Assembly: GCA_964347345.1 (NCBI GenBank)
Contig: CAYFYB010000005.1
Span: 8,010-72,009 of the forward strand
Length of the DNA: 64,000 bases
Direction of reading: 5' to 3'
Origin: JAJISG01 sp964347345
GTDB lineage: Archaea > Thermoplasmatota > Thermoplasmata > RBG-16-68-12 > JAJISG01
Shown: piece after piece, positions 33,821 to 41,955 of the stretch
Numbering within the stretch: the stretch's first letter is position 1
How the letters are laid out: each line of letters opens with the position of its first letter
Translations under genes and position numbers: made by a program
The notes under the pieces: model-generated
Databases searched by the model: none
Told to the model about the DNA's origin: nothing
What the model saw: the letters and a program-made list of their open reading frames with translations, nothing else

Positions 33821-34834
33821 CTAAGGCTCCAAGACCGCCCTACCCAATATCCTACCTTCCTGCAAATCCTGTAGGACATCAGCTGCCCGCTCTAGGGGTT
33901 CCCTCCTGCTAACTACGGGCTTAAGCTTGCCCTCCCGAGACAGTTTGACGACGGATGCAAGATCACTCATTGTAGCGGAGAGGGACCCCTCTAAGGTGAG
34001 CTCTCTGGTGAGCAGCTGATGGGGATCCAAGAGGAAGGGGCGTTTCCCAACCCCGAAGACGATGGCTCTACCGCCCCTGGCCAGGAGGTCTACGTAACTC
34101 CCGCCCGTCTCCTCCGAGACGACGAAGTCGATCAACAGGTCCACCCCTTCTCCTCCGGTAAGCTCTGAGACCCTTGCCACCACACCCTCGGCAGCGTTGA
34201 TGGTGGCCGATGCACCAACCCGCTTGGCCACCGCCAGCTTCTCTTCGGAGACATCCACGGCCAGCACCTCGGCTCCAGCGGCCTTTGCGATCTGCACTGC
34301 TGCGAGTCCGACGCCCCCGGTACCATAGATCAGAACCCTCTCCGTCGGTCTGACAGCACCTCGGACCACCACGGCATGGAAGGCCGTGGCTCCGCTACAG
34401 GGAAGGGTCGCCACCTCTCCAAGGTCATGATCACCGGGAAGCCTAATGACACGGTGGGCGGGCACCTGGACAAGTTGTGCGTAGCCACCGTCACAGCTCA
34501 ACCCCATGGCCCTTCCGTGGGGGCACAGGTTCTCCCTGCCAGACATGCAGTAACGACATGTCCCGCAAGGGACCTCGAAGTGGACCACGACGGGATCCCC
34601 CTCTGTCAGGCCCACCACGCCGGGACCGACTTCGTGGATCTGACCCGCCATCTCGTGTCCGAGGACAATGTCACCAATTCTCCCGGCTCTAACATCTTCC
34701 AGCACGTGGAGGTCAGTGTGGCAGACACCAGCTGCTTGGATGCGAACGACTACTTCGTCGCTGGACGCTCGCGGGTCTTCCCGCTCCACCAGCCGCGGCC
34801 ACTCCCATTGCCTTGAGGCTAGGGCGACCTTCAT
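33821..34834 (-). CDS. Zinc-dependent alcohol dehydrogenase (MDR family)
   Basis: This 337-residue medium-chain dehydrogenase has the catalytic-zinc ligands C38, H60-E61 (GHEMAG) and C145-type Cys in LPCSGATAFHA. Structural-zinc cysteines are C90, C93, C96 and C104. The NAD-binding motif is YGTGGVGLAAVQIAKAAGA, followed by AVDVSEEKL, where the Asp predicts NAD(H) preference. It may oxidise alcohols or reduce aldehydes; the substrate is unknown. It lies 3 nt downstream of the small membrane protein gene and uses its promoter. Confidence 0.88.
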   Translation of the reverse strand: MKVALASRQWEWPRLVEREDPRASSDEVVVRIQAAGVCHTDLHVLEDVRAGRIGDIVLGHEMAGQIHEVGPGVVGLTEGDPVVVHFEVPCGTCRYCMSGRENLCPHGRAMGLSCDGGYAQLVQVPAHRVIRLPGDHDLGEVATLPCSGATAFHAVVVRGAVRPTERVLIYGTGGVGLAAVQIAKAAGAEVLAVDVSEEKLAVAKRVGASATINAAEGVVARVSELTGGEGVDLLIDFVVSEETGGSYVDLLARGGRAIVFGVGKRPFLLDPHQLLTRELTLEGSLSATMSDLASVVKLSREGKLKPVVSRREPLERAADVLQDLQEGRILGRAVLEP

Positions 34835-34837
34835 ACT

Positions 34838-35038
34838 TCAATCACCCCTCTCACCTCGCACGAAATCCAGATGCAGCTTGAGGAAGAGGATGGAGAAGGC
34901 CAGCATGATCCCTCCCGACCCCGCAATTGCAGGGAAAGGGGCCGGGTTGTCGGGGCTGAAGGAGGCTGCGACTAGCAGGATGCCGGTGATTGCCGTCAGT
35001 GCTGAGGCCAGAAGCTGCCAAGTAGGTGTCCCGGGCAT
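34838..35038 (-). CDS. Small two-helix membrane protein
   Basis: A 66-residue protein with two transmembrane segments (about 8-26 and 35-54) and a basic/acidic C-terminal tail FVRGERGD. No family is recognised. The case for a real gene is good: an AAAGGAG ribosome site lies just before the ATG at 35038, a TATA box CTCTTTATCG lies about 35 nt upstream, and it ends 3 nt before the alcohol dehydrogenase start. A role tied to the dehydrogenase is possible but unproven. Confidence 0.6.
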   Translation of the reverse strand: MPGTPTWQLLASALTAITGILLVAASFSPDNPAPFPAIAGSGGIMLAFSILFLKLHLDFVRGERGD

Positions 35039-35286
35039 GTCGCTCCTTTGGGAGTGTGTTCGAACGATAAAGAGGTTGCCGACCTATGTGCTCGGACCGC
35101 TACAGAGGTTGTGCGATGAGGGAAGCCGGTCCGTGTGATCTTCATCTCCATACACCCCTTAGCGCAGCCTGCTGAAAACCCTGTCCGTACGAGTATTTAC
35201 TTCCCATGCAATAGAGACATATACCTGCGTATTCTAAGTGAGCCTTTGCTATACACAAGTAAACCTTGCCAAGGAAGGTAATCGGA
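35039..35286 (+). promoter_or_regulatory. AT-richer intergenic region, divergent promoters
   Basis: This 248-nt gap separates divergent genes. It holds the minus-strand TATA box of the small membrane protein (about 35066-35077). On the plus strand there are candidate TATA boxes such as ACATATACC (35216-35224) and GCTATACAC (35248-35256) for the secreted repeat protein. The base composition is lower in GC than the rest of the window. No RNA gene is recognised. Confidence 0.45.
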
Positions 35287-36990
35287 ATGAGGGGGGCATT
35301 GCTTCTTAGTCTGGGCCTTTGCGTTGCGCTCGTCGCCTCTTTTGCGTCATCTGCTTTTCTGACATCCGCAACCGCAAAGGCTAGCGTCCTGCACGATGTC
35401 TATCATGATGGGGATTCGGAGAGTCAATGGGTCGAGATGAGCCTCGATCCGGAATGTTATCCTTTCACCACTGCAAAGCTTCACACACACATCTCTTGGA
35501 CCGACCATGTTGTATACCACCTAGCGAGCGACGCTCGTGGAGGCTACCACGTCAGCCTCCGATTCAACCATCACTACAGCCTCAAGGGCCAGATATGGTT
35601 GTACGATTCTGAGAGCGAGAAGTGGGTAGATGGAGGTCGCTCATCGTTGTCAATTTCCAGCAGAGAAAGTATCAAAGCCCATGTCGCGGAAGAGGAGCTG
35701 AAACAAGGTCTGTGGTACTGGACCGAGAGAAAGGCGGTTAGCGCAAGCTCCTTCAACCCATGTACGAAGGAATGGGAGGTAAGAGAGCATACTTTTGAGG
35801 TGCGCTATCTCCTCAAGTTCTCGAAGGGAGAAATCCAGTTCCTAAAGGTCCTGAAATCGCCCGTGCGTCTGACCGGTGTGGTCTATGATCGAGGCGTGGA
35901 CACGGACGGTGATGGCACCTATGACTACCTGGAGATAGGGGTTGGGGTCAAGGTCGACGTCCCAGGATTCTACTACATTGTCATAAGTGATCTGCGAGAT
36001 GGCGACTACAACTACATCCGCATCACAGGCACTCAATGGCTATACCTCGATGCGGGGTCACACGTAGTGGACCTCACCTTGTATGGCCCCCGCATACGCG
36101 GATCTGGCATCGACCCCTCCCACATCGGGGGGATAACGGCAAACTACTACGATCCTGTCTGGGGTGGGTCTGCATTTGATAGCCTGACCGATATCCCCCT
36201 CTCCAGGACGTATCTTCATACTGAGTTCGATGCACCAGGGGCACCGACCATCAGCATCATCTCGGACCGAGGCATCGACACTGATAACAACGGATTCTAC
36301 AACTATCTGGAAATAGGCGTCGAGGTCCGGGTCGACGTGGATGGGGTCTACAGGGTCATGTTGGACGGGCTTACAGATGACGCAGGGAACCTCATATGGA
36401 CTGTGTCAATAGCGGGAGATTACCTGAGGGAGGGGACGAACGTTCTCTACCTGGTGATAGACGGTCAGACGATCTACTACTCAGGCATCGACCCGAGTCG
36501 CGTTGCATCCCTCACACTAACTGACCCGGATGGGGAGGAGATCAGCCTCAGAGATGTGCCTCTCTCAAGGACGTATCTCCACACAGAGTTCGAAGCGCCA
36601 CCGCCTCCTCCGCCTCCCACGGCGGCCCTAACCGGCTTCACAACGGATCGCGGTGTTGACACGGATGGGAACGGGCTATACAACTATCTGGAAATAGGTG
36701 TCGAGGTCCGGGTCGACGAGGCTGGATACTACAATGTCATTCTCTACTGGCTGCTTGACGAAGTGGGGAACTGGATATGGGTGTGGGGCAGCGACTCCGC
36801 CTATCTCGACGTCGGAACACAGTTCATATACCTCAGGCTAGACGGGTCAACTATTCGCGCCGAGGGCCTCAATCCAGCGTATATTTGGTGGATAAGTTTG
36901 TACGATGAGAACTGGAACCCTCAGGGTTCTCTTGAGCATATCCCGTTGTCGCAGACGTACCTCTACACCGACTTCGAGGAGCCGCCATAA
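35287..36990 (+). CDS. Secreted protein with three EF-hand-like beta repeats
   Basis: A 567-residue protein with an N-terminal signal peptide (MRGALLLSLGLCVALVASF...). A unique region of about 190 residues is followed by three repeats of about 126 residues starting near residues 194, 319 and 445. Each has DRGVDTDGDGTYDYLEIGV (a Ca2+-binding-like DxDxDG loop), a hydrophobic beta core, GIDPSxI, and ends PLSRTYLHTEF. Repeats 2 and 3 are almost identical in DNA at 36301-36337 and 36682-36718, pointing to recent duplication. The ATG at 35287 behind GGAAGG is chosen over a TTG at 35266. It is a likely exported cell-surface or extracellular protein of unknown function. Confidence 0.75.
   Translation: MRGALLLSLGLCVALVASFASSAFLTSATAKASVLHDVYHDGDSESQWVEMSLDPECYPFTTAKLHTHISWTDHVVYHLASDARGGYHVSLRFNHHYSLKGQIWLYDSESEKWVDGGRSSLSISSRESIKAHVAEEELKQGLWYWTERKAVSASSFNPCTKEWEVREHTFEVRYLLKFSKGEIQFLKVLKSPVRLTGVVYDRGVDTDGDGTYDYLEIGVGVKVDVPGFYYIVISDLRDGDYNYIRITGTQWLYLDAGSHVVDLTLYGPRIRGSGIDPSHIGGITANYYDPVWGGSAFDSLTDIPLSRTYLHTEFDAPGAPTISIISDRGIDTDNNGFYNYLEIGVEVRVDVDGVYRVMLDGLTDDAGNLIWTVSIAGDYLREGTNVLYLVIDGQTIYYSGIDPSRVASLTLTDPDGEEISLRDVPLSRTYLHTEFEAPPPPPPPTAALTGFTTDRGVDTDGNGLYNYLEIGVEVRVDEAGYYNVILYWLLDEVGNWIWVWGSDSAYLDVGTQFIYLRLDGSTIRAEGLNPAYIWWISLYDENWNPQGSLEHIPLSQTYLYTDFEEPP
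35870..36985 (+). repeat. Three tandem coding repeats of about 378 nt
   Basis: The repeat starts lie near 35870, 36244 and 36622, with a period of 378-381 nt (126-127 codons). The segment around CTATCTGGAAATAGG followed by GTCGAGGTCCGGGTCGACG differs by one base between copies 2 and 3. Copy 1 is clearly more diverged. Confidence 0.8.
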
Positions 36991-37015
36991 GATCTCCTGA
37001 TCCTCTCTGGAGTAA

Positions 37016-37087
37016 TGCGGCCGCCGGGATTCGAACCCGGGCTAGAGGCTTGGGAAGCCTCGGTCCTAACCGCTAGACTACGGCCGC
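37016..37087 (-). tRNA. tRNA-Gly(CCC)
   Basis: Read on the minus strand, a 7-bp acceptor stem GCGGCCG/CGGCCGC encloses a 4-bp D stem (GTCT/GGAC), an anticodon stem GAGGC/GCCTC with loop TTCCCAA (anticodon CCC), a 4-nt variable loop, and a T stem CCGGG/CCCGG with loop TTCGAAT. The discriminator is A at 37016. CCA is not encoded, as is common in archaea. There is no intron. It decodes GGG. Confidence 0.97.
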
Positions 37088-37224
37088 TCAGATTCCTAAG
37101 ACTACATGGACTATCTAAGGCTTAAGGAGGAGACCTAAAAGGCTCTCAGAGAGATGATGCTGGGCCAAGAAGGTCACGCCTCCAACGGGACCCTACATGC
37201 GATGAAACTCACGCCTCACTCCGA

Positions 37225-37479
37225 CTACTTAATGGTCTCCAGTTGACTGATAATATTCCAGATCAGGGTCCTCCCATGCAGGGGTATGTTGGGGTCATTG
37301 GCCAACTCGTCCAGGATGAATATCGCGCTAGCCACACGGACGTCCAGGGCGTCTCCCTCTTTCAGTAGCAACTCCTTAGCGTTTAGCGCACCACCCCTGA
37401 TGTTTCTGGGAACGGAGGTGTCCTCTGCCAGCTGGCCGAGGACCTCCAAGACCTGTTTGAGCTTCTCCTCAATCTCCAT
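37225..37479 (-). CDS. UPF0147 family protein
   Basis: An 84-residue all-helical protein. It shows VLEVLGQLAEDTSVPRNIRG, followed by RVASAIFILDELANDPNIPL and HGRTLIWNIISQLE. This is the well-conserved archaeal UPF0147 family, for which no function is established. It lies upstream of tRNA-Gly on the same strand with a gap of about 140 nt. The TATA signal is not clear. Confidence 0.9.
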   Translation of the reverse strand: MEIEEKLKQVLEVLGQLAEDTSVPRNIRGGALNAKELLLKEGDALDVRVASAIFILDELANDPNIPLHGRTLIWNIISQLETIK

Positions 37480-37519
37480 AGAGCACTCCCCTCATTCTCT
37501 AGAGTCATGAAGGCTGAGG

Positions 37520-37825
37520 TCACTTCCTTACTCCGCCCTCCTTGTACGTCGTGACGACCATTAAGGTTTTGGTGTCCTTTATGCCAGGTATCGGGGCCAG
37601 GGAACCCACGACGAAATCCTTGAGACCCCGGTAGTCCTTGAAGCGGGCCTTGGCGATGAGGTCGGTATCGCCGGTCACGAGGAACAGGTCTTCAATGGCA
37701 TCGAACTTTGCAATCTCCGCAGCGATCTTGTCCGCCTCCTTGGTGTCCACCTTCAAGGTTATGATGGCGGCGACCTGCTCCGCCCCATAGTAGGAAGACA
37801 TCACCTTCTCCATTTCTTGAGCCAT
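37520..37825 (-). CDS. Stand-alone Lrp/AsnC ligand-binding domain protein
   Basis: A 101-residue RAM-domain protein with no DNA-binding domain: VAAIITLKVDTKEADKIAAE, then FLVTGDTDLIAKARFKD and IPGIKDTKTLMV. The much longer open frame upstream overlaps the opposite end of the zinc-ribbon gene and is not conserved-looking. The ATG at 37825, after a TATA-like GTTAATACTG, is used instead. It resembles the protein at 20276-20509 and may form mixed oligomers with Lrp regulators. Confidence 0.82.
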   Translation of the reverse strand: MAQEMEKVMSSYYGAEQVAAIITLKVDTKEADKIAAEIAKFDAIEDLFLVTGDTDLIAKARFKDYRGLKDFVVGSLAPIPGIKDTKTLMVVTTYKEGGVRK

Positions 37826-37917
37826 GAAACCACGAAGACTGATTTTTTCGGCAGTATTAACGTTTTCAGTTGAGATCCTTCTCCGCAGCTTACCCGCGGG
37901 GGACCTGAACAATCGCC

Positions 37918-38721
37918 TTACCCAGCAGCAGGCGGGACAGCTTTCACGACTGCTCCACACTTCCGGCAGAAGCTGTCGTCTTCCCCGATCTGAACACCGC
38001 ATTCCGGACACATCAGCTGACCCTGCAATCGAGCCCCGCACTTGCCACAGAAAGTGTCCTCGGGAGAGACTGGGAACCCACAACCAGGACATCCACCTTT
38101 CTCCTGCTCCAAGGGAGCTTCCTCTCCTTTCAAGAGTTTCTTGCAGGACACCGCAATGCTCACGGCCTCGCCGTATCTCTTCTCATCGAAGGCGGCCTTG
38201 GCCTCCTTCATGAGTTTCTTCACCTCCTTCGTCTCCGGAGAGGAGGCTTTCTTCTTCTTCAGAGAATCCTTCACCACGCTCATCAGAAACTTGGCCTGGA
38301 GGTAATTCTTGGGGAACTCCTTACCTTGGATAGGCCTAGACTCGGGGAGCTCAAGCTCCTCTTCAACGACGGCTGGCTCTGATGGCTCCTCATCCTGCCT
38401 CATCTGCTCCAGGAGTCCCCGAGCTTCGAGGGCAATCCGTTCCACTTCTCGGTGTCTGCCCTCGTAGTAGGCCTGGCGGGCCTCCTCAAGTAGTTCCGCG
38501 GCCCTGACGTTCTCGAACCCCTTAGCCTCCATTCCCCTAGATATGGCCTCGGTGGTGATGAGGGTATTGTAGGCCCTGTCAGGAATGAACTCCTCTCCCC
38601 TGGCCTCCTTACCTCTTTTGATTCTTGATCTGGCAAATCCCAAAGCGGCCAGGAGGACGACGAGAGATACTATGGCGGTGATGAGGGGTACGAGGGTCGA
38701 GCCCAGGATATCCTCGGCCAT
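37918..38721 (-). CDS. Membrane-anchored double zinc-ribbon protein
   Basis: A 267-residue protein with one N-terminal transmembrane helix (about 8-28) followed by a basic stop-transfer sequence RSRIKRGK. A helical region (about 45-205) includes the TPR-like EAKAAFDEKRYGEAVSIAVS. Two C-terminal zinc ribbons follow (CPGCG...CGKCGARL and CPECG...CRKCGAVV; DZANK type). The helical unit is similar in style to the SAP/zinc-ribbon proteins elsewhere in the window. The soluble part should be cytoplasmic. The function is unknown. Confidence 0.7.
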   Translation of the reverse strand: MAEDILGSTLVPLITAIVSLVVLLAALGFARSRIKRGKEARGEEFIPDRAYNTLITTEAISRGMEAKGFENVRAAELLEEARQAYYEGRHREVERIALEARGLLEQMRQDEEPSEPAVVEEELELPESRPIQGKEFPKNYLQAKFLMSVVKDSLKKKKASSPETKEVKKLMKEAKAAFDEKRYGEAVSIAVSCKKLLKGEEAPLEQEKGGCPGCGFPVSPEDTFCGKCGARLQGQLMCPECGVQIGEDDSFCRKCGAVVKAVPPAAG

Positions 38722-38801
38722 CGCATCGCCATTCGAGGGTCTTCAAAAAAACGTATCGGCCTCAGAATCGGCAAGAAAAATGAGGGGACGAGCCAGGGAC
38801 T

Positions 38802-39479
38802 CTATGGGTCCTCCGGGCCTGAGAGCCTCTCATATGCCGTTATGAGTTCACTCGCCACTGTCCATATCTTCAAAGGGGACCGCCAGAGGGAGAAGCGCTT
38901 CGGAGCTAGCTCCCTCACGGGGCTAAGGAAGTCTCCATGAGGAAAGCCGCCGACGACGCAGCTGACGTTGGGGCCCGATTCCCTGAACACAGTCATCGGG
39001 TCCATTATGGGGGCGTCTTCAGCAAGGGCTACCACCGGGCCCTTGAAACGCTCAAGCAGGTCTGACAGGGAGACGCCTGACTCAAATCTCAGGAGGGGGC
39101 TCTCCTTCGAGGGTACCACGCCTTCCGCAAAGAGGGCCTCCATGAGGCCGAGGAAGCGGTTATAGTTCTTTGGCAGTCTTGTCTCGGGTGAAATCTGTAT
39201 GACATCGTTGTTCCTAGTATGCACGATGGTCTCCAACTCTCCTCGGAGGTTCAGGATGGAATCGAGGCAAATCAGCAGGAACACATGGACGATGTCGGGC
39301 CTTCCCCTCCGATCGCCGTCGGGGAGCCCGCGAAGGGCTGCATGGAGGAAACTGCTGTCCAAGAGGAGCTGGGTAGGTGGTTTCCCCCTTTTCCCGGCGT
39401 AACTCCTCACGGAAGCGTGTCCCGTTAGCTCCTGAGGAATGAGCTCCAACTCAGCGTCGACAAGGATGATCCTTAGCAA
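38802..39479 (-). CDS. nep1: rRNA pseudouridine N1-methyltransferase Nep1 (EMG1)
   Basis: A 225-residue SPOUT-class methyltransferase that methylates a pseudouridine in small-subunit rRNA during ribosome assembly. It has the substrate region RGRPDIVHVFLLICLDSILN, the RLPKNYNRFLGLMEALF segment and the SAM-binding knot motif VVGGFPHGDFL near residue 180. It starts with TTG at 39479, 9 nt after the purP stop, so it is cotranscribed with purP. Confidence 0.9.
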   Translation of the reverse strand: MLRIILVDAELELIPQELTGHASVRSYAGKRGKPPTQLLLDSSFLHAALRGLPDGDRRGRPDIVHVFLLICLDSILNLRGELETIVHTRNNDVIQISPETRLPKNYNRFLGLMEALFAEGVVPSKESPLLRFESGVSLSDLLERFKGPVVALAEDAPIMDPMTVFRESGPNVSCVVGGFPHGDFLSPVRELAPKRFSLWRSPLKIWTVASELITAYERLSGPEDP

Positions 39480-39488
39480 GGAGAACCC

Positions 39489-40553
39489 TCAGGTGAGGAC
39501 TTCGAAGAGTCTGCCCTGCTTCTCTGCCAGTCGGATCTCCCTGGCTATCCTCCGGCCAGTGGACATTCCCGGCTCTAGGAGGTCGGAGTAGGGACTTCCC
39601 GAGATGTAGAGGTTCGTACCAGCAACAATCCTGCTGGAGACTTCAAAGACCTTGAAGTGGAGCTGGTCCGTCACGATGGTCTCCAGGCAGAAGGGGCCGA
39701 TCATTCCGCCGAAGAGGTCCAGAGACTTCTCCACAACGTGCTCCCCCATCTCCAGTACCTTTGGCAGCAGGGACTCTCTCAAGACGGTAGGGATATTCCC
39801 GGTGACGATGAAGGTCGGGTAGATGCCCAGCTTCTTCAGGGACTCCTGGGCCCCCAGCTTGTACATTTCATCGATATTGCTTTCGTCTCTCCTGTCGATG
39901 CCCAGGAGTTCCAAGGTCCCTTTGCTGAGCTTGTAACCTTCGTTCCCTATGGGAGAGTAGAAGAAGTGTATGTAGTATCTGGTCCCGATGACGTACTCCT
40001 GGATGGTGTAGGGCTGGCTCTTATCCACCGACTGCAGGAACTCCTCGTAGTTCTTGGCGATGAAGGAGCCGCGGCCACCCTTGGCCCCGTGATACTTCAC
40101 GAATACTGGCCGGTCGATGGCGTCCGGCCTCTCAATCTTTGCGGGCATGTCCACCCCTGCCGCGGCCAGCCAGACCCTCTGCTTCTCCCGGTCCGCCTCC
40201 CATTCAATGACCCGACGGTTGCCAAAGGTGGGTACCTCGAAGTCAAAGAAGGCCTGGGCACCCATGTACTCCACGAAAGAACCGTGGGGGACCGCGATGG
40301 CCTCCATCTCCACCAGCTCAGAGGCGTGGCGGGAGAGCTCCTTGTAGCTATCAACAGAGAGGAACGTATCGGGCCGGGCGTTGGGGAAGGCGTCGTAGAA
40401 CCTCGGCTTCTCGCCGATGGCGATGCCGATGGTCTTGAAGCCCTCCTGCCTAGCACCGTGAAAGATCTGGAGAGAAGAGTGAGAGCAGACGGTGGCTATG
40501 GCGGGGTCTTCATAGCCCTCGAGGATCTCAGCGATCCTCTTTGGTGTTACCAT
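39489..40553 (-). CDS. purP: PurP, formate-dependent AICAR formyl ligase
   Basis: A 354-residue archaeal ATP-grasp enzyme that formylates AICAR with free formate and ATP. It replaces the folate-dependent step of bacterial PurH. It has ATVCSHSSLQIFHGARQEGF, FVKYHGAKGGRGSFIAK (ATP-grasp), RYYIHFFYSPI and the metal-binding FKVFEVSSRIVAGTN. The length matches the family. A TATA-like CTTTAAAGC about 25 nt before the ATG suggests a leaderless message. It complements purE and guaA in the purine pathway. Confidence 0.93.
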   Translation of the reverse strand: MVTPKRIAEILEGYEDPAIATVCSHSSLQIFHGARQEGFKTIGIAIGEKPRFYDAFPNARPDTFLSVDSYKELSRHASELVEMEAIAVPHGSFVEYMGAQAFFDFEVPTFGNRRVIEWEADREKQRVWLAAAGVDMPAKIERPDAIDRPVFVKYHGAKGGRGSFIAKNYEEFLQSVDKSQPYTIQEYVIGTRYYIHFFYSPIGNEGYKLSKGTLELLGIDRRDESNIDEMYKLGAQESLKKLGIYPTFIVTGNIPTVLRESLLPKVLEMGEHVVEKSLDLFGGMIGPFCLETIVTDQLHFKVFEVSSRIVAGTNLYISGSPYSDLLEPGMSTGRRIAREIRLAEKQGRLFEVLT

Positions 40554-40595
40554 TAGAGTACAATGATGAGAGCCAGCTTTAAAGGTTTTCCAGTC

Positions 40596-40841
40596 TTAGT
40601 CGCGAAGCTCAGCCTTGAGCTCCTCAATCTCTCTCTGCATCTCCAACAGCGCAGAGAGAATGGCGGTTTCCAACGGGTCCAGATGGGCACAAAAGCTGGC
40701 GGCGGATGAATGTTGGCGAACCTTCGTGACGATCTCATCGAAGAGCCTTCTGTCCTTCTCCCGCAAGGCCCTCCTGTAGTCCATCCAGGAACCGACAATG
40801 GACTCCAGGTGCATCCGGTATGTGGGTACCGTCCTTCCCAT
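40596..40841 (-). CDS. Small conserved archaeal protein (MGRTVPTYRM type)
   Basis: A protein of about 81 residues starting MGRTVPTYRM, with WMDYRRALREKDRRLFDEIV in the middle and a C-terminal helix. It resembles small proteins widely seen in archaea with no assigned function. An upstream in-frame extension to 40904 is rejected because a TATA-like CATTTAAGAGG lies there, about 25 nt before the ATG at 40841. The promoter shares a run of about 34 nt with the mre11 promoter (see repeat entries), suggesting co-regulation with the DNA end-resection operon. Confidence 0.65.
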   Translation of the reverse strand: MGRTVPTYRMHLESIVGSWMDYRRALREKDRRLFDEIVTKVRQHSSAASFCAHLDPLETAILSALLEMQREIEELKAELRD

Positions 40842-40866
40842 GCTCGGGAGAGGCACTCTTCGCCTC

Positions 40867-40900
40867 TTAAATGAATGAGAGGGGGGTGGATGAAAGTGCC
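40867..40900 (-). promoter_or_regulatory. Promoter element shared with the mre11 operon (copy 1)
   Basis: On the plus strand this reads TTAAATGAATGAGAG, continuing to GGATGAAAGTGCC. It includes the minus-strand TATA and the region just upstream. It matches the mre11 promoter at 50247-50280 in about 28 of 34 positions in the same register relative to the start codon. Confidence 0.5.
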
Positions 40901-40905
40901 TCACA

Positions 40906-41865
40906 CTACCCAGGAGCCTCGACGATCCCCTTCACGATTTTATAGGCCAGAGACAAGACCCGTGCTTCTACGCCGAGTCGATCCGCCTCCCGGACAACGT
41001 ATCCCACCGTCTCCTCCAGCTCCGTCCTTCTACCTGCTTCCAGATCCTGGAGCATGGATATCTTCACCTTGGTCATTCCGGCCTTCTCCAAGGCGCGGCC
41101 TCTCTCCAGCACGCTCCTAACCGCCTCTTCATAGGGCAGCCGAAGCACGTCTTCCACGCGGAAGCTGGCCACATCCCTGAGCCGGTGGCCCAGGGCCCTG
41201 GCGACGACCTCAGCCTCCCGGCTCATGTTGACAAACAGCTCCGCCAGTGGTCTGGAAGCGCAAACCCGATGGTACTCCAGCCTGCTGAGGGCGGAGACCA
41301 TGGAGGCTGCGCAGTACTGGCAGAGCTTAGACCACTCATCATCCTCAATGCCCCCCGATGCCTCCGCTTTCAGTCCGCTTCTGTTGAATATGTCTACGGC
41401 TCGTAGGACGCGGTCACTCCCCTCACCGCCCAGCTCACCGAAGACGGTAGCTCCGTTGTAGGTGTAGGCGACAACCCCAGGCCCCACCACGGACGCCCCT
41501 ACCCCCGTCAGCCCCCCTATGACCTTTTCGCTACCGAATCTTCGGGCCAAAACATCGTTCTTCATGACGCCATTCTGAAGGGAGGCAACCACATTCACAT
41601 CGAAGCTGACTCCGTCCAGGGCAGCCTCGGAATCATAGGTCTTTGTGGTAAGGAGAAGAAGATCCGCGGCATCTACATCCTTCGGGTCCGCGGTGGCTTC
41701 TACCGCCACAGTGAAGGATTCCAGGCCCGTCACCTGAAGGCCCCTCTCCCGGATGCGCTCCACGTGAGCCTCTCTGCCAATGAGTACGACGTCCTGTTCC
41801 GACCTCGCCAGGAAGGCCCCTATGACTGACCCAAGGCTGCCTGCGCCGAGGATGACTACCCTCAT
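40906..41865 (-). CDS. panE: Ketopantoate reductase family protein
   Basis: A 319-residue NADPH-dependent reductase of the PanE/ApbA family, which makes pantoate for coenzyme A. It has the nucleotide-binding GAGSLGSVIGAFLA (about 7-20), LQNGVMKNDVL, a substrate-site segment around DDEWSKLCQYCAASMVSALS and the C-terminal SMLQDLEAGRRTELEETVGY. A pantoate role is likely, but some family members reduce other 2-oxo acids. It lies about 65 nt upstream of the small conserved gene on the same strand. Confidence 0.87.
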   Translation of the reverse strand: MRVVILGAGSLGSVIGAFLARSEQDVVLIGREAHVERIRERGLQVTGLESFTVAVEATADPKDVDAADLLLLTTKTYDSEAALDGVSFDVNVVASLQNGVMKNDVLARRFGSEKVIGGLTGVGASVVGPGVVAYTYNGATVFGELGGEGSDRVLRAVDIFNRSGLKAEASGGIEDDEWSKLCQYCAASMVSALSRLEYHRVCASRPLAELFVNMSREAEVVARALGHRLRDVASFRVEDVLRLPYEEAVRSVLERGRALEKAGMTKVKISMLQDLEAGRRTELEETVGYVVREADRLGVEARVLSLAYKIVKGIVEAPG

Positions 41866-41955
41866 GGACTCAGGGAGAGGATTTCAATGGAGAAGAGATT
41901 TTCCCCGGCTCTCTTCGGGGCCTTTCGTGCCTTCCTTCAAGACGACAGGAGTGGA

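Noticed and set aside
37520..38092. 190-residue reading of the Lrp-sensor gene
   Set aside because: The first 89 residues are antisense to the zinc-ribbon gene and lack conserved features; a TATA-like site lies just before the ATG at 37825.
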